The notes: generated by a model not told the origin, from the letters alone. 64,000 nucleotides of DNA from Subtercola sp. (GCA_025463765.1 JAODBC010000033.1:26467-90466), one strand, 5' to 3'. Shown: positions 1 to 8,996, counted from the stretch's first letter. Translations and numbers: made by a program.

Positions 1-1
1 G

Positions 2-865
2 TGGATGATCGACACCTTCGGCAACGACGAACAACGTCATCGCTGGGTGCCCGAACTCGCCTCGATGCAGCAGCTCGGCAGTTACTGCCTTACCGAGCCC
101 GGCGCGGGATCAGATGCCGCAGCGCTGCAGACGACCGCCCGCCGCGAAGGCGACGAGTACGTGCTGAACGGCACCAAGCAGTTCATCTCCGGCGCAGGAT
201 CATCGAGCATCTATGTCGTCATGGCGCGCACGGGCGGCCAGGGGCCGCACGGAATCAGCGCCATCGTCGTTCCGGCAGACACGCCCGGGCTCTCTTTCGG
301 TGCGAACGAGAAGAAGATGGGCTGGAACGCGCAGCCCACCCGCCAGGTCATCTTCGACGAGTTGCGGGTTCCGGTGACGAACCGTCTCGGCGAAGAGGGT
401 GGCGGCTTTCGTATCGCCATGAAGGGCCTGAACGGCGGTCGCGTCAATATGGGCGCCTGTTCGCTGGGTGGAGCCCAGTGGGCACTCGAGCAGACGATCG
501 CGCACCTGAACGAACGAGAAGCGTTCGGCAAGCCGCTCGCCGCGCAGCAGTCGCTCGTCTTCACCCTCGCCGACATGGAGACCGAACTTCAGGCTGCGCG
601 CGGAATGCTGCGCCAAGCCGCGCTGGCGATGGATAACGACGACCCCGATGTCGCGACTATCTGCGCCATGGCGAAACGGTTCGCGACCGATGCGGCATTC
701 ACCGCGGCGAACTCGGCCCTGCAGCTTCACGGCGGTTACGGCTATCTTGCAGACTACGGAATCGAGAAGGTGGTTCGCGATCTGCGTGTGCACCAGATTC
801 TCGAGGGATCGAACGAGATCATGCGCGTGATCGTAGGTCGGGCCCTTCTGGAGACCGCGCGATGA
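2..865 (+). CDS. Acyl-CoA dehydrogenase, 5'-truncated by window edge (isobutyryl-CoA dehydrogenase-like)
   Basis: This is the C-terminal three quarters of an FAD-dependent acyl-CoA dehydrogenase; the start lies before the window and the frame is open from base 2. Family signatures are [13 protein letters not shown] (substrate/FAD loop), a glycine-rich core, and a C-terminal stretch with QLHGGYGY and [11 protein letters not shown], where the Glu of LEG is the usual catalytic base. The next genes encode the later steps of valine breakdown, so oxidation of isobutyryl-CoA to methacrylyl-CoA is the likely reaction, with electrons passed to ETF (etfBA is about 5 kb away). The stop overlaps the next start (ATGA), so the two are translationally coupled. 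The substrate is inferred from context only. Confidence 0.9.
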   Translation, partial: WMIDTFGNDEQRHRWVPELASMQQLGSYCLTEPGAGSDAAALQTTARREGDEYVLNGTKQFISGAGSSSIYVVMARTGGQGPHGISAIVVPADTPGLSFGANEKKMGWNAQPTRQVIFDELRVPVTNRLGEEGGGFRIAMKGLNGGRVNMGACSLGGAQWALEQTIAHLNEREAFGKPLAAQQSLVFTLADMETELQAARGMLRQAALAMDNDDPDVATICAMAKRFATDAAFTAANSALQLHGGYGYLADYGIEKVVRDLRVHQILEGSNEIMRVIVGRALLETAR

Positions 866-1920
866 CAGCAGAAACCGTGCCCGAACCCGACGTGCTCTTC
901 GAACAGCGTGGCAGGCTCGGACTCATCACGTTGAACCGACCGCGAGCGATCAATGCTCTCAATCACGCGATGGTCACCTCGATTCACGAGGCGTTGTCGG
1001 CTTGGAGAGATGACGACACGATTTCGACGGTGGCGATCACGGGTTCGGGTGAGCGAGGGCTGTGCGCGGGCGGCGACATCGTCTCGATCTACCGTGAAAC
1101 CCAGAGCGGCGACCTCTCGGGCACCGTTCAGTTCTGGCGCGACGAGTATGCATTGAACATCTTGATTGCGAATTACCCGAAACCCTACGTCGCGGTGATG
1201 GACGGCATCGTGCTGGGCGGGGGAATCGGCATCTCGGCGCACGGCTCGCACCGAATCGTCACGGAGCGCACGAAAGTCGGCATGCCCGAAACCGGAATCG
1301 GCTTTGTGCCCGACGTGGGCGGAACCTGGCTGCTCTCGCATGCGCCTGGTGAACTCGGCACCTTTCTCGCCCTGACCGCAGGCTCAGCGAGCGGGGCCGA
1401 CGCCATCGCCCTGGGTCTCGCCGATTGGTGGCTGCCCTCCTCGTCGATCGCGCAGCTGCTGTCGGCCCTCGAACGCGCGGATGCGGGCGAGGTCGTGCTG
1501 TTGCTGGCCACCGAGCCGCCAGAGTCGAAACTGCTGGCGCAGCAGGAGTGGATCGATCGTGCGTTCGTCGGCAGCAGCGTCTCGGCGATCGTCGATCGGT
1601 TGTCTGCCTCTGCGGTCGACGCCGCGCGCGATACCGCGAGCACCGTGGCTGCCAAATCGCCGACGGCCCTCGCGGTCACCCTCGAATCGCTTCGCCGGGC
1701 CAAAGACCTCGATCTCACCTCGTGCATCGAGCAGGAGTTCCGGGTCTCGCTTCGAGCCGTACGGGCGCCTGACTTCGCCGAAGGTGTGCGCGCCCAGGTC
1801 ATCGACAAAGACCGCTCGCCGAAGTGGCGGCCGGCCGAGATCGATGCCGTCGACGCATCGCTCGTCGAGGCGTACTTCGAATCGCTGGGCGACGACGAAC
1901 TCGTCATAGTCGATCGATGA
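862..1920 (+). CDS. 3-hydroxyisobutyryl-CoA hydrolase (crotonase fold)
   Basis: A 352-residue crotonase-fold protein, about 90 residues longer than ordinary enoyl-CoA hydratases and the normal length for 3-hydroxyisobutyryl-CoA hydrolase. The family pattern is clear: [11 protein letters not shown], then [11 protein letters not shown], then [16 protein letters not shown], which carries the Glu and Asp used by the hydrolase. It should release 3-hydroxyisobutyrate and CoA in the cytoplasm. Its ATG overlaps the stop of the acyl-CoA dehydrogenase by 4 nt, and mmsB follows 54 nt later, so the order follows valine degradation. The assignment rests on length, motifs and neighbours together. Confidence 0.92.
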   Translation: MTAETVPEPDVLFEQRGRLGLITLNRPRAINALNHAMVTSIHEALSAWRDDDTISTVAITGSGERGLCAGGDIVSIYRETQSGDLSGTVQFWRDEYALNILIANYPKPYVAVMDGIVLGGGIGISAHGSHRIVTERTKVGMPETGIGFVPDVGGTWLLSHAPGELGTFLALTAGSASGADAIALGLADWWLPSSSIAQLLSALERADAGEVVLLLATEPPESKLLAQQEWIDRAFVGSSVSAIVDRLSASAVDAARDTASTVAAKSPTALAVTLESLRRAKDLDLTSCIEQEFRVSLRAVRAPDFAEGVRAQVIDKDRSPKWRPAEIDAVDASLVEAYFESLGDDELVIVDR

Positions 1921-1974
1921 GCATCCGTTCGGCACTCTGCAACACTTGAAATACCGCGAAGGAATGGAAAGCAC

Positions 1975-2895
1975 ATGACCACCTCAATCGCATTCATCGG
2001 TCTCGGCCACATGGGCGGCCCGATGGCGATCAACCTGGCGAAAGCCGGGCACGCCGTGACGGGCTTCGACCTGTCGCAGGCGGCTCTGGACGCCGTCGCC
2101 GGGCATGACATTCTGATCGCCGGCAGCGCAGCAGAAGCCGTGGCGACGGCAGACGTCGTGATCACGATGCTGCCGGCCGGCCGGCATGTCATCGGCGCGT
2201 ACTCTGCATCGGGCGACGACAAGGGGCTGCTGGCTTACGCCCGACCGGGAACACTGTTCATCGATTCGTCGACCATTGCCGTCGATGACGCGCGAACTGC
2301 GCACGACCTCGCTGTGGCGGCCGGGCACCGCGCGATGGATGCCCCCGTCTCGGGCGGCACCGTCGGCGCCGAAGCGGGCACGCTCGCCTTCATGGTCGGC
2401 GGATCATCCGAAGACTTCGCTGCGGCCGAGCCGATTCTGCAGGTGATGGGCAAGCGCATCGTGCACTGCGGCGGTTCGGGGCTCGGACAAGCGGCGAAGG
2501 TCTGCAACAACCTGATTCTCGGCATCTCGATGATCGGGGTGAGTGAGGCGTTTGTGCTGGGCGAAAAGCTGGGGCTCGAACACCAAGCGCTCTACGACGT
2601 CGCCTCGAACGCCTCGGGGCAATGCTGGGCTCTCACCACGAACTGCCCTGTTCCCGGGCCCGTGCCCACCAGCCCCGCGAACCGCGACTATCAGCCGGGG
2701 TTCGCCGGGGCGCTGATGGCGAAAGATCTCGGCCTCGCCGCCCAGGCGTTCGAATCGACCGGTGTAGACGCTCTGATCGGCAAGCTCGCGAACGAGATCT
2801 ATCAACGATTCGCCGAGGGCGCCGGCGCAAACGCCGACTTCTCGGGAATCATCAACGACATTCGTGAGCGCAGTGCGGCGCAGGGCGCAGCATGA
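1975..2895 (+). CDS. mmsB: 3-hydroxyisobutyrate dehydrogenase
   Basis: A 306-residue beta-hydroxyacid dehydrogenase that oxidises 3-hydroxyisobutyrate to methylmalonate semialdehyde with NAD. The N-terminus carries the Rossmann signature [19 protein letters not shown], the substrate loop [15 protein letters not shown] follows near residue 123, and the catalytic lysine is in [12 protein letters not shown]. The start is preceded by AAGGA. It sits third in the valine operon, and its stop overlaps the next ATG by 4 nt. Length and all motifs match MmsB. Other members of the superfamily (tartronate semialdehyde reductase) are possible in principle but do not fit the neighbours. Confidence 0.93.
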   Translation: MTTSIAFIGLGHMGGPMAINLAKAGHAVTGFDLSQAALDAVAGHDILIAGSAAEAVATADVVITMLPAGRHVIGAYSASGDDKGLLAYARPGTLFIDSSTIAVDDARTAHDLAVAAGHRAMDAPVSGGTVGAEAGTLAFMVGGSSEDFAAAEPILQVMGKRIVHCGGSGLGQAAKVCNNLILGISMIGVSEAFVLGEKLGLEHQALYDVASNASGQCWALTTNCPVPGPVPTSPANRDYQPGFAGALMAKDLGLAAQAFESTGVDALIGKLANEIYQRFAEGAGANADFSGIINDIRERSAAQGAA

Positions 2896-3668
2896 GCGAC
2901 TACGAGAACATCATCGTCGAACAGCGTGGGCGAGTGGGAATCATCACGCTGAACCGGCCGAAGGCGCTGAATGCCCTGAATACCGCCCTCATGCTCGAAG
3001 TCGTCGAAGCGGCGAGCGCCTTCGACCGCGATCCCGGGGTCGGCGCCATTGTTCTCACCGGCTCCGAACGCGCGTTCGCCGCCGGCGCCGACATCAAAGA
3101 AATGTCGAGCCTCGGATTCGTCGAGGTGTCAGAGCAGAACCTCTTCGCCGGCTGGGATGCCTTCGCGAGCCTACGAACTCCCACCATCGCTGCGGTAGCG
3201 GGCTACGCGCTCGGCGGCGGCTGCGAAGTGGCGATGATGTGCGACTTCATCATCGCTGCCGACACGGCGAAGTTCGGCCAGCCGGAGGTGAATCTCGGCG
3301 TCATTCCGGGCATCGGCGGCACGCAGCGCCTCACCCGAGCCATCGGCAAAGCCAAAGCCATGGAGTTGATTCTCACGGGTCGCACGATGGGCGCAGTTGA
3401 GGCCGAGGCCGCCGGTCTTGTGGCCCGCGTCGTGCCGGCGGCCGAGCTGCTCGACGACGCCATCGCCACCGCGACGACGGTCGCGAATCACTCGCTTCCG
3501 GTCATCCGGGCAGCGAAAGAGGCCGTCAAGGTCGCGGCCGAATCCACCCTCGCAGAGGGCCTGCGCTTCGAACGACGCACCTTCTATGCAACTTTCGCAC
3601 TGAACGATCAGAGCGAGGGGATGCTCGCCTTCCTCGAGAAGCGAAAGCCCGACTTCACCAACAGCTGA
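2892..3668 (+). CDS. Enoyl-CoA hydratase
   Basis: A 258-residue crotonase of normal length. It keeps both catalytic glutamates of true 2-enoyl-CoA hydratases: one in [14 protein letters not shown] and one in [19 protein letters not shown]. The oxyanion-hole loop is [10 protein letters not shown]. In this operon it most likely hydrates methacrylyl-CoA to 3-hydroxyisobutyryl-CoA, the step between the dehydrogenase and the hydrolase encoded upstream. It is the last gene of the operon; a convergent MarR gene starts 51 nt beyond its end. No strong terminator hairpin was recognised between them. Confidence 0.92.
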   Translation: MSDYENIIVEQRGRVGIITLNRPKALNALNTALMLEVVEAASAFDRDPGVGAIVLTGSERAFAAGADIKEMSSLGFVEVSEQNLFAGWDAFASLRTPTIAAVAGYALGGGCEVAMMCDFIIAADTAKFGQPEVNLGVIPGIGGTQRLTRAIGKAKAMELILTGRTMGAVEAEAAGLVARVVPAAELLDDAIATATTVANHSLPVIRAAKEAVKVAAESTLAEGLRFERRTFYATFALNDQSEGMLAFLEKRKPDFTNS

Positions 3669-3718
3669 GCGGGTCTCGAGCGAGTCTCGGGTGGCCCGCC
3701 GACGCTTCTGACGCAGGT

Positions 3719-4255
3719 CTAGAGCGGGTCGGGAATCGTCGGCGGGTCGCCGAAGTCGCCCGAACGACGACGGAACTGCGCCAGAATGCTCACCAGATCT
3801 GCGAGGTCGTCGTCGGCGAAACCGGGCTTGGAGAAGACCGTCTCGTTGAGCGCATCGGTGGCTTGCCGCACGACCTCCGCGCCGGTGTCGGTGAGCTCGA
3901 GCAGGGTCGCACGACCATCGGTCGGGTGTGGCGACCGCTTCACGAGCCCCGCCCGCTCGAGTCGGTCCACGGTATTCGTGACGCTGGTCGGATGCACCTG
4001 AAGCCGCGCGGTCGCGCTCGACATCGGCAGCGCGCCCCCGCGAGAGAACGCCAGCAGGCGCAGCAGCTCGAAGCGTGCGAACGACAGGCCGAACGGTTTC
4101 AGTGCACCCTCCACGCGGGCGAGCATGATCTGCTGCGCACGCATGATCGACGTGACCGCGGCCATACCGCTCGCCGCATCGCCCCAGCCGTGATCGAGCC
4201 ATTGCCGTTTCGCTTCCGCGATGGGATCGATCGGAAGGGGCGACGACGGGGGCAC
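3719..4255 (-). CDS. MarR-family transcriptional regulator
   Basis: A 178-residue winged-helix regulator. The core HTH is SSATARLQVHPTSVTNTVD, followed by the wing LVKRSPHPTDGRATLLELT, both typical of MarR. I chose the GTG at 4255 because AAAGGA lies just upstream of it; the frame stays open far beyond but the upstream residues look non-coding. An N-terminal helix of about 35 residues precedes the first dimerisation helix. It converges on the valine operon and is the natural candidate to control it, although no operator was identified. Ligand unknown; acyl-CoA-like ligands would fit the context. Confidence 0.85.
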   Translation of the reverse strand: MPPSSPLPIDPIAEAKRQWLDHGWGDAASGMAAVTSIMRAQQIMLARVEGALKPFGLSFARFELLRLLAFSRGGALPMSSATARLQVHPTSVTNTVDRLERAGLVKRSPHPTDGRATLLELTDTGAEVVRQATDALNETVFSKPGFADDDLADLVSILAQFRRRSGDFGDPPTIPDPL

Positions 4256-4341
4256 AGTTCGGTCCTTTCGACGCGTACAGATCAGTCTTGGAAGCATACC
4301 GGGCGACGCTGCGACCATCGACGGCCCCTGCGCCGAGGTGC

Positions 4342-5853
4342 TCAGCGGCCGACTTTGCCCATGAGTCCCGCGATGGGGGCGAGGATGATCGGCCGTGCCG
4401 CGAGTACCGCCCCGGCCATGACGAGGAGCGAGGCGGTGAAGATGCCGAAGCCCCACCAGTTGATGGCGTCTTGGCCGCCGTACATGTGGTTGAGGTTGCG
4501 CAGGGCGCCGGTGGCGAGCACGAGCGTGACGTGGATGATGATGAACACCACGAAGTAGAGCATGACGGGGAAGTGGATGGCGCGGGCGAGTTCGATGGGG
4601 TAGAACCGGTTGATCTTCGCTTTCGAGGGCCAGGCTCCAGACATGCGGATGCCCGTGATCGCGGCGAGGGGTGCGGCGAGGAACACTGTGGCGAAGTAGG
4701 TCAGCACTTGCAGGCTGTTGTAGTTGACCCAGCCGTCTTCGGTGGGCCAGTTCAGCGAGGCGTACTGCAGGGCGGCAGAGATCGTGTTGGGAACGATGGC
4801 CCAGCTGGTGGGCACGATGCGCATCCATTGCCCGGTTGCGAAGAGCAGCACGATGAAAACGATGCCGTTGAGAAACCAGAACGAGTCCATGGTGAGGTGA
4901 AACCACAGGTCCAGGCTGATTCGTTTCGGGCGGCCCTTGGTTTTGATGAGGCCTTCGTTGTTGCGGATCCAGGAGGCGGGGGGTCGTTTCGTGGTTCGCA
5001 CGAGCCAGCCTGAGCGGATGATCAGCACGATGAAGAACGCGTTGAGAAAGTGCTGCCATTCGAGCCAGATGGGTATTCCGACGGGGGCGGCGGCCGGTAG
5101 CGGGGTCTCGCCCGGATAGGTCACGAGAAAATCTTGCACCGCCGTCATCGAGACGAGCACCCGGGCGATCAGCACGACGACCGCCGCGGCCAGCACGAGA
5201 ACGATTGCACCAGTGATGTAGCGGCGACGCCGTTTGCGCCGTGCGAGCTGCTCGTCAGAGAGGGGCGGGGCTGAGGTCGTGCTCGCCCGGGCAGTAGCGG
5301 GGGAGGCCGCAGTCGTAGCGGTTGTGGTTGTGGTTGTGGGGGTCGTGGCGGCGGTCGCCGACGAAGCGGCCGACAGCCCGACGCGACCCGAGGGCCGAGC
5401 GGCGGCCGGTGCCGCTTCGGCGACCTGTGCAGATGCGTCGGCCGGTGCAGGGGCCGTTGCGGGAGAGAGTGCGGGGGCGGCAGCGGACGACACTGCGGCC
5501 GCGCGGGGCAGACCTTGTCGCCGCGACGGCGCCGCTGCGGAGGGTGCTTCGACTGCCGACGGTGCGGCAACAGGCGGTGCGGCAACGGGCGGTGCGGCAA
5601 CGGGCGGTGCGGCGACGGGGGCCGAAGCGGCGGATGCCGGTTGACCGGAGCGCGGCAGACCCTGCCGCCGTGCGGGGGCGGCTGCCGGGGCGACCGCTTC
5701 TGCTACCGGTTCAGCTGTCGGCGTCTGGGCCGCAGCGGGCGTTGCCGCCACGTTCTCTGTAGTCGAGGGGGCGACTTCGACCGGTGCCGGGGTCGCCGGC
5801 TGACCCGGTCGGGGCAGGCCTTGCCGTCGGCGAGGTGGTGGGGGCGTGGTCAC
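4342..5853 (-). CDS. Cytochrome b/b561-type membrane protein with long repeat-bearing N-terminal tail
   Basis: A 503-residue protein in two parts. Residues 1 to about 205 are a low-complexity Pro/Ala/Thr tail with three copies of RRQGLPR (near residues 9, 63 and 113) and a degenerate fourth (GRVGLS). A basic stretch RRKRRRR then leads into the first membrane helix, followed by four or five more. Helix-borne histidines (WQHFLNAF, WFHLTMD, RAIHFPV, IIIHVTL) are candidate b-heme ligands, as in cytochrome b subunits of formate dehydrogenases and hydrogenases. The start is 2 nt after the etfA stop, so it is coupled to ETF. It may pass ETF electrons to menaquinone, but no partner Fe-S subunit is seen here. 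Confidence 0.75.
   Translation of the reverse strand: MTTPPPPRRRQGLPRPGQPATPAPVEVAPSTTENVAATPAAAQTPTAEPVAEAVAPAAAPARRQGLPRSGQPASAASAPVAAPPVAAPPVAAPPVAAPSAVEAPSAAAPSRRQGLPRAAAVSSAAAPALSPATAPAPADASAQVAEAAPAAARPSGRVGLSAASSATAATTPTTTTTTATTAASPATARASTTSAPPLSDEQLARRKRRRRYITGAIVLVLAAAVVVLIARVLVSMTAVQDFLVTYPGETPLPAAAPVGIPIWLEWQHFLNAFFIVLIIRSGWLVRTTKRPPASWIRNNEGLIKTKGRPKRISLDLWFHLTMDSFWFLNGIVFIVLLFATGQWMRIVPTSWAIVPNTISAALQYASLNWPTEDGWVNYNSLQVLTYFATVFLAAPLAAITGIRMSGAWPSKAKINRFYPIELARAIHFPVMLYFVVFIIIHVTLVLATGALRNLNHMYGGQDAINWWGFGIFTASLLVMAGAVLAARPIILAPIAGLMGKVGR
5561..5620. repeat. Four tandem 15-bp units inside the cytochrome b tail
   Basis: Four copies of GGTGCGGCAACGGGC with one or two changes. On the coding (minus) strand they encode repeats of PVAAP in the N-terminal tail. 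The unit keeps the reading frame, so copy number could vary without breaking the protein. Confidence 0.85.
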
Positions 5854-5855
5854 TC

Positions 5856-6833
5856 TTAGGCCTTTCTGGTCTCCAGAGTGTGGATCAATTGGGGTACGAC
5901 CGAGAATACGTCACCGACGATGCCGAAGTCGGCGATGGCGAAGATGGGCGCGTCGGCGTCTTTGTTAATCGCGACGATGGTCTTCGCGGTCTGCATTCCG
6001 GCTCGGTGCTGAATGGCGCCCGAGATGCCGAGCGCGATGTACAACTGTGGCGAGACGGAGACGCCGGTCTGGCCGACCTGAAAGTTCTGCGGCACATAGC
6101 CGGCGTCGACGGCGGCGCGGGAGGCGCCGACGGCAGCACCGAGGGCATCGGCGAGTTGTTCGACGAGCACGAATTTCTCACCGGATTGCAGACCGCGACC
6201 GCCGGAGACGACTTTGGCCGCACCGCGCAGGTCGGGTCGGGCAGAGTTGGAGACGAGGGGCTGAAAGCCAGTGATCTCAGCCGCGGCCGCCGCCGAGGCG
6301 GGCACGTCGAGGGCCTCGATGACGGCTTCTCGGGCTTCTGCGCGGGCATCGATCGACCCTTGGCGCACGGTCACGACGAGTGCGCCCATGCTGGCGGCGG
6401 AGTCGACGTTGTAGGCCCCGCCGTACACGGAGTGGGATGCCACGACCCCCTCTTCGTCGCGGCTGAGGCCGACGGCATCCACTGCCAGGCCGAGCCGGGC
6501 GCGAACGGCGAACCGGGCGGCGAGGTCTCTGCCGTCGACGCCGTTCGAGATCAGTACTGCGTCGGGAGCCACGGCCGCGAACGCGGCGGTGAGCGCGTCG
6601 AGCACGGGCACGGTGAGCACGGTGCTGAACTGGTCGGTTTCGACGGTCAAAACTCGGGCGGCGCCGAGCTGTGCGACAGCCTGCGCGGCCTCGGCCGCCT
6701 GGCCGACGCCGGTGACGACAAGTGCGACGGGCTCGCCGATCAGAGCGGCGGCACCGATCAGGCCCGCGGTGTTCTTATGCACGGTGCCGTCGGGGGTGAT
6801 TTCGGCGAGCACCAAGATGGAGTTCTGTGGCAT
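5856..6833 (-). CDS. etfA: Electron transfer flavoprotein alpha subunit
   Basis: A 325-residue ETF alpha subunit. The C-terminal FAD domain shows SGGRGLQSGEKF, then GQTGVSVSPQLYIALGISG followed by AIQH, the strongest signature of the family, and then FAIADFGIVGDVF. It pairs with EtfB and accepts electrons from acyl-CoA dehydrogenases, several of which lie in this window. The ATG is preceded by a GGAG-like site and sits 9 nt after the etfB stop. The cytochrome b gene follows 2 nt later, giving an etfB-etfA-cytochrome order. Length and motifs are normal. Confidence 0.97.
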   Translation of the reverse strand: MPQNSILVLAEITPDGTVHKNTAGLIGAAALIGEPVALVVTGVGQAAEAAQAVAQLGAARVLTVETDQFSTVLTVPVLDALTAAFAAVAPDAVLISNGVDGRDLAARFAVRARLGLAVDAVGLSRDEEGVVASHSVYGGAYNVDSAASMGALVVTVRQGSIDARAEAREAVIEALDVPASAAAAAEITGFQPLVSNSARPDLRGAAKVVSGGRGLQSGEKFVLVEQLADALGAAVGASRAAVDAGYVPQNFQVGQTGVSVSPQLYIALGISGAIQHRAGMQTAKTIVAINKDADAPIFAIADFGIVGDVFSVVPQLIHTLETRKA

Positions 6834-6842
6834 GGGATTCTC

Positions 6843-7619
6843 CTACGCGAGTCTGTTCGAGATGAGGTAGTCGGCGAGCTGCTCGCCCGCGGTTCCTTCG
6901 TCGACGATGGTCACTCCTGCGGCGCGCGCCGGCCGTTCAGCGACAGCGATCACGATCGATCGGGCTTTCGATGCATCGTCGGGATCGATACCGAGATCGG
7001 CGAGAGTGAGTGTTTCATGCGGCTTCTTCTTCGCCGCCATGATGCCCTTGAAGTTCGGAAAGCGGGCCTCCGGCAGCTTCTCGGTCACGCTGATCACGGC
7101 CGGCAGCGGTGCAGTCACGGTGAAGGTTCCGGCCTCGGTCGCACGGGTGCCCGCGACGTGATCGGCGAAGATCTGTACCTGTTCGAGGTTCGTGGCCTGC
7201 GGCACGCCGAGCAGCTCTGCGATCATTGCGGGCACGACACCGCCGTATCCGTCGGTCGACACGTTGCCCGCTATCACGAGATCGAACCCCGTTTGCGCGG
7301 TCGCCGCGGCGAGCACTTCGGCGGTCAGGCCGGTGTCGGCGCCGACGAGACGCTCATCGACGATCTGCACGACGGAGGTGCCCCCCATCGCGAGGCCCTT
7401 ACGCAGCGTGGTGACGGCGGACTCGGGAGCCATCGATACCAGCACGACCTCGGTGCCCGGGTTCGAGTCGGCGTACGTCAACGCGAGCTCGAGGGCACGC
7501 TCGTCGACCTCGTCGGCGGTCGCGTCGCTCGCGCCTCGGTCTGCCAGCCCGCTTTCCAGATGGAGTTTGCGGTCGCCGTAAGTATCGGGGACCTCTTTCA
7601 GCAGCACAACGATCTTCAT
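6843..7619 (-). CDS. etfB: Electron transfer flavoprotein beta subunit
   Basis: A 258-residue ETF beta subunit, starting MKIVVLLKEVPDTYGD, a standard beginning for the family. I preferred this ATG to one 12 codons upstream because those extra residues do not belong to the fold. It binds AMP and completes the ETF dimer. The C-terminal half has the usual GVVPAMIAELLGVPQAT recognition-loop region. It is the first gene of the transcript; an imperfect inverted repeat with 12-bp arms lies 16 nt upstream of its start and may be an operator. Confidence 0.97.
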   Translation of the reverse strand: MKIVVLLKEVPDTYGDRKLHLESGLADRGASDATADEVDERALELALTYADSNPGTEVVLVSMAPESAVTTLRKGLAMGGTSVVQIVDERLVGADTGLTAEVLAAATAQTGFDLVIAGNVSTDGYGGVVPAMIAELLGVPQATNLEQVQIFADHVAGTRATEAGTFTVTAPLPAVISVTEKLPEARFPNFKGIMAAKKKPHETLTLADLGIDPDDASKARSIVIAVAERPARAAGVTIVDEGTAGEQLADYLISNRLA

Positions 7620-7634
7620 GAACTCAAAACTATC

Positions 7635-7668
7635 TGCATGTCCTACTAAATACAAGGTAGTGCATGCA
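7635..7668. promoter_or_regulatory. Inverted repeat upstream of etfB (candidate operator)
   Basis: Arms TGCATGTCCTAC (7635-7646) and GTAGTGCATGCA (7657-7668) match at 10 of 12 positions, with a 10-nt spacer. The repeat lies between etfB and the end of a small winged-helix regulator gene, where a promoter for etfB must be. Which regulator binds is not known. Confidence 0.5.
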
Positions 7669-7673
7669 TATTT

Positions 7674-8036
7674 TCAGGGACGGACGGGGGATCGGTCGGC
7701 GTCGGTGAAGAGGTGACGGTTCACGTCGCGCAAAACCGTTCGCACCTCTTCTTCGTCAGCTCGGCAGTACGTGATCGGGCCGCTGCCACGGGGATGCGTG
7801 CAATGTCGGGCGCGGAGCAGGCCGCCCTCGGTAAGGGCTCGCAGGTGATGAAGCACCCCGTTGCGACTCAGACCGAGATTCATGGCGAGCTGGCTTGCAC
7901 TCACGTCGCCTGAGGCGAGCACGATTCGCAAGATCTCGATACGGGTCGGTGTGATGCCGAGCGCGATACATGCCCGGTCAGCCGCGTCGGCATCGCCGAA
8001 CCCGATGAGTGGCTCAATCATGTCAAAACCATACAT
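7674..8036 (-). CDS. Small winged-helix transcriptional regulator (ArsR/MarR-like)
   Basis: A 120-residue DNA-binding protein. The helix-turn-helix is LASGDVSASQLAMNLGLSRN, followed by GVLHHLRALTEGGLLRARH, the pattern of ArsR-like winged helices. No metal-binding CxC is visible, so it is unlikely to be a metal sensor. The start is uncertain: ATG 8036 or the ATG five codons later (8021), neither with a good ribosome site. It is divergent from the mycofactocin-type SDR gene and separated from it by an inverted repeat at 8039-8067, which suggests local control of that gene and of itself. Confidence 0.75.
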   Translation of the reverse strand: MYGFDMIEPLIGFGDADAADRACIALGITPTRIEILRIVLASGDVSASQLAMNLGLSRNGVLHHLRALTEGGLLRARHCTHPRGSGPITYCRADEEEVRTVLRDVNRHLFTDADRSPVRP

Positions 8037-8038
8037 TA

Positions 8039-8067
8039 CGAATGATTCGATTGCTCCAATTCATTCG
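8039..8067. promoter_or_regulatory. Inverted repeat between divergent regulator and SDR genes
   Basis: Perfect 7-bp arms CGAATGA (8039-8045) and TCATTCG (8061-8067) separated by 15 nt. It overlaps the start region of the winged-helix regulator and lies 48 nt upstream of the SDR start, a good position for an autoregulatory operator. Confidence 0.45.
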
Positions 8068-8114
8068 CAGCAATACACTGAGGGAACGCATAACCGACTA
8101 CAAAGGAGTACTCC

Positions 8115-8927
8115 ATGGGAGACCGTCTGAAAGGCAAAGTCGCCTTCATCACCGGTGCAGGGCGAGGCCAGGGCCGCGCACACGCCATTCGTCTCGCGCA
8201 AGAAGGCGCAGATATCATCGCCATCGACGCGTGTATCAACTTCGACACCGTTCGTTACGACATGGCCAGTGAGGAAGACCTGCAAGAAACCGTGCGGCTC
8301 GTCGAGGCGCTCGACCGCCGCATCATTGCCAGCAAGGTGGATGTTCGTGACGCCCCCGGGCTCGCAAAGGCTGTCGGCGATGGTGTCGCCGAATTCGGCA
8401 AACTCGATGTCGTCGTGGCGAACGCCGCAATCTGCTCGTGGCAGAAGTGGGACGACACCTCGGCGCAGGTGTGGCAAGACACGCTCGATGTGAACCTCAC
8501 CGGTGTGTGGAACACCATGGTCGCTTGCACGCCCCACCTGATCGCGAACGGCGGTGGGTCGATCATCGCCACCAGCTCGACCTCGGGCATCAAGGGCACC
8601 CCGTGGCTCGGCCCGTACGTGGCCGCCAAGCATGGCGTGGTCGGCATTGTGCGCATGATGGCCAACGAGCTCGCGCGCCACAACATTCGAGTAAACACGG
8701 TTCACCCCACGGGCGTGAATACGCCCCTCGCCACGAACGGCTTCGAGGTGCTCAACCAGTTCATCGCCGAAGACCCGAAGATGGGACCCATCTTCACGAA
8801 CCCGATGCCGATCGACCTGCTCGAGCCCGTCGAGATCAGCAACGCCGTCCTGTTCCTGGCCTCTGACGAATCGCAGTGGGTCACCGGAACGCAGCTCAAG
8901 GTCGATGCGGGTAACACCAACATCTGA
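8115..8927 (+). CDS. SDR oxidoreductase, mycofactocin-coupled type
   Basis: A 270-residue short-chain dehydrogenase. The NAD motif TGAGRGQGRAHAIRLAQEGA followed by DIIAIDAC is the form seen in the mycofactocin-dependent SDR subfamily, in which bound NAD is recycled by mycofactocin rather than exchanged. The active site YVAAKHG and the substrate region MPIDLLEP fit the same group. It should oxidise an alcohol, often on small or terpenoid substrates, but the substrate is unknown. The start has AAAGGAG 8 nt upstream. No mycofactocin biosynthesis gene is in the window. A strong terminator hairpin follows. Confidence 0.85.
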   Translation: MGDRLKGKVAFITGAGRGQGRAHAIRLAQEGADIIAIDACINFDTVRYDMASEEDLQETVRLVEALDRRIIASKVDVRDAPGLAKAVGDGVAEFGKLDVVVANAAICSWQKWDDTSAQVWQDTLDVNLTGVWNTMVACTPHLIANGGGSIIATSSTSGIKGTPWLGPYVAAKHGVVGIVRMMANELARHNIRVNTVHPTGVNTPLATNGFEVLNQFIAEDPKMGPIFTNPMPIDLLEPVEISNAVLFLASDESQWVTGTQLKVDAGNTNI

Positions 8928-8960
8928 CGTTCTCGCCAGAGAGACTCGCCAACTAAGACG

Positions 8961-8996
8961 AACCACCGGCGCGCCCTCGAGGGTGCGCCGGTGGTT
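8961..8996. terminator. Bidirectional terminator hairpin
   Basis: Arms AACCACCGGCGC (8961-8972) and GCGCCGGTGGTT (8985-8996) are perfectly complementary, and the loop itself contains CCCTCGAGGG. It sits between two convergent genes (ends 8927 and 9025), so it can serve both. The T-tract is poor, as is common at high GC. Confidence 0.75.

Noticed and set aside
3719..5059. Long MarR frame extending upstream to 5059
   Set aside because: The upstream part overlaps the cytochrome b gene in another frame; GTG 4255 with AAAGGA is the natural start.
5784..7649. Long open frame on the plus strand opposite etfBA
   Set aside because: It is the high-GC shadow of the etfB and etfA genes, has no family motif and no ribosome site.
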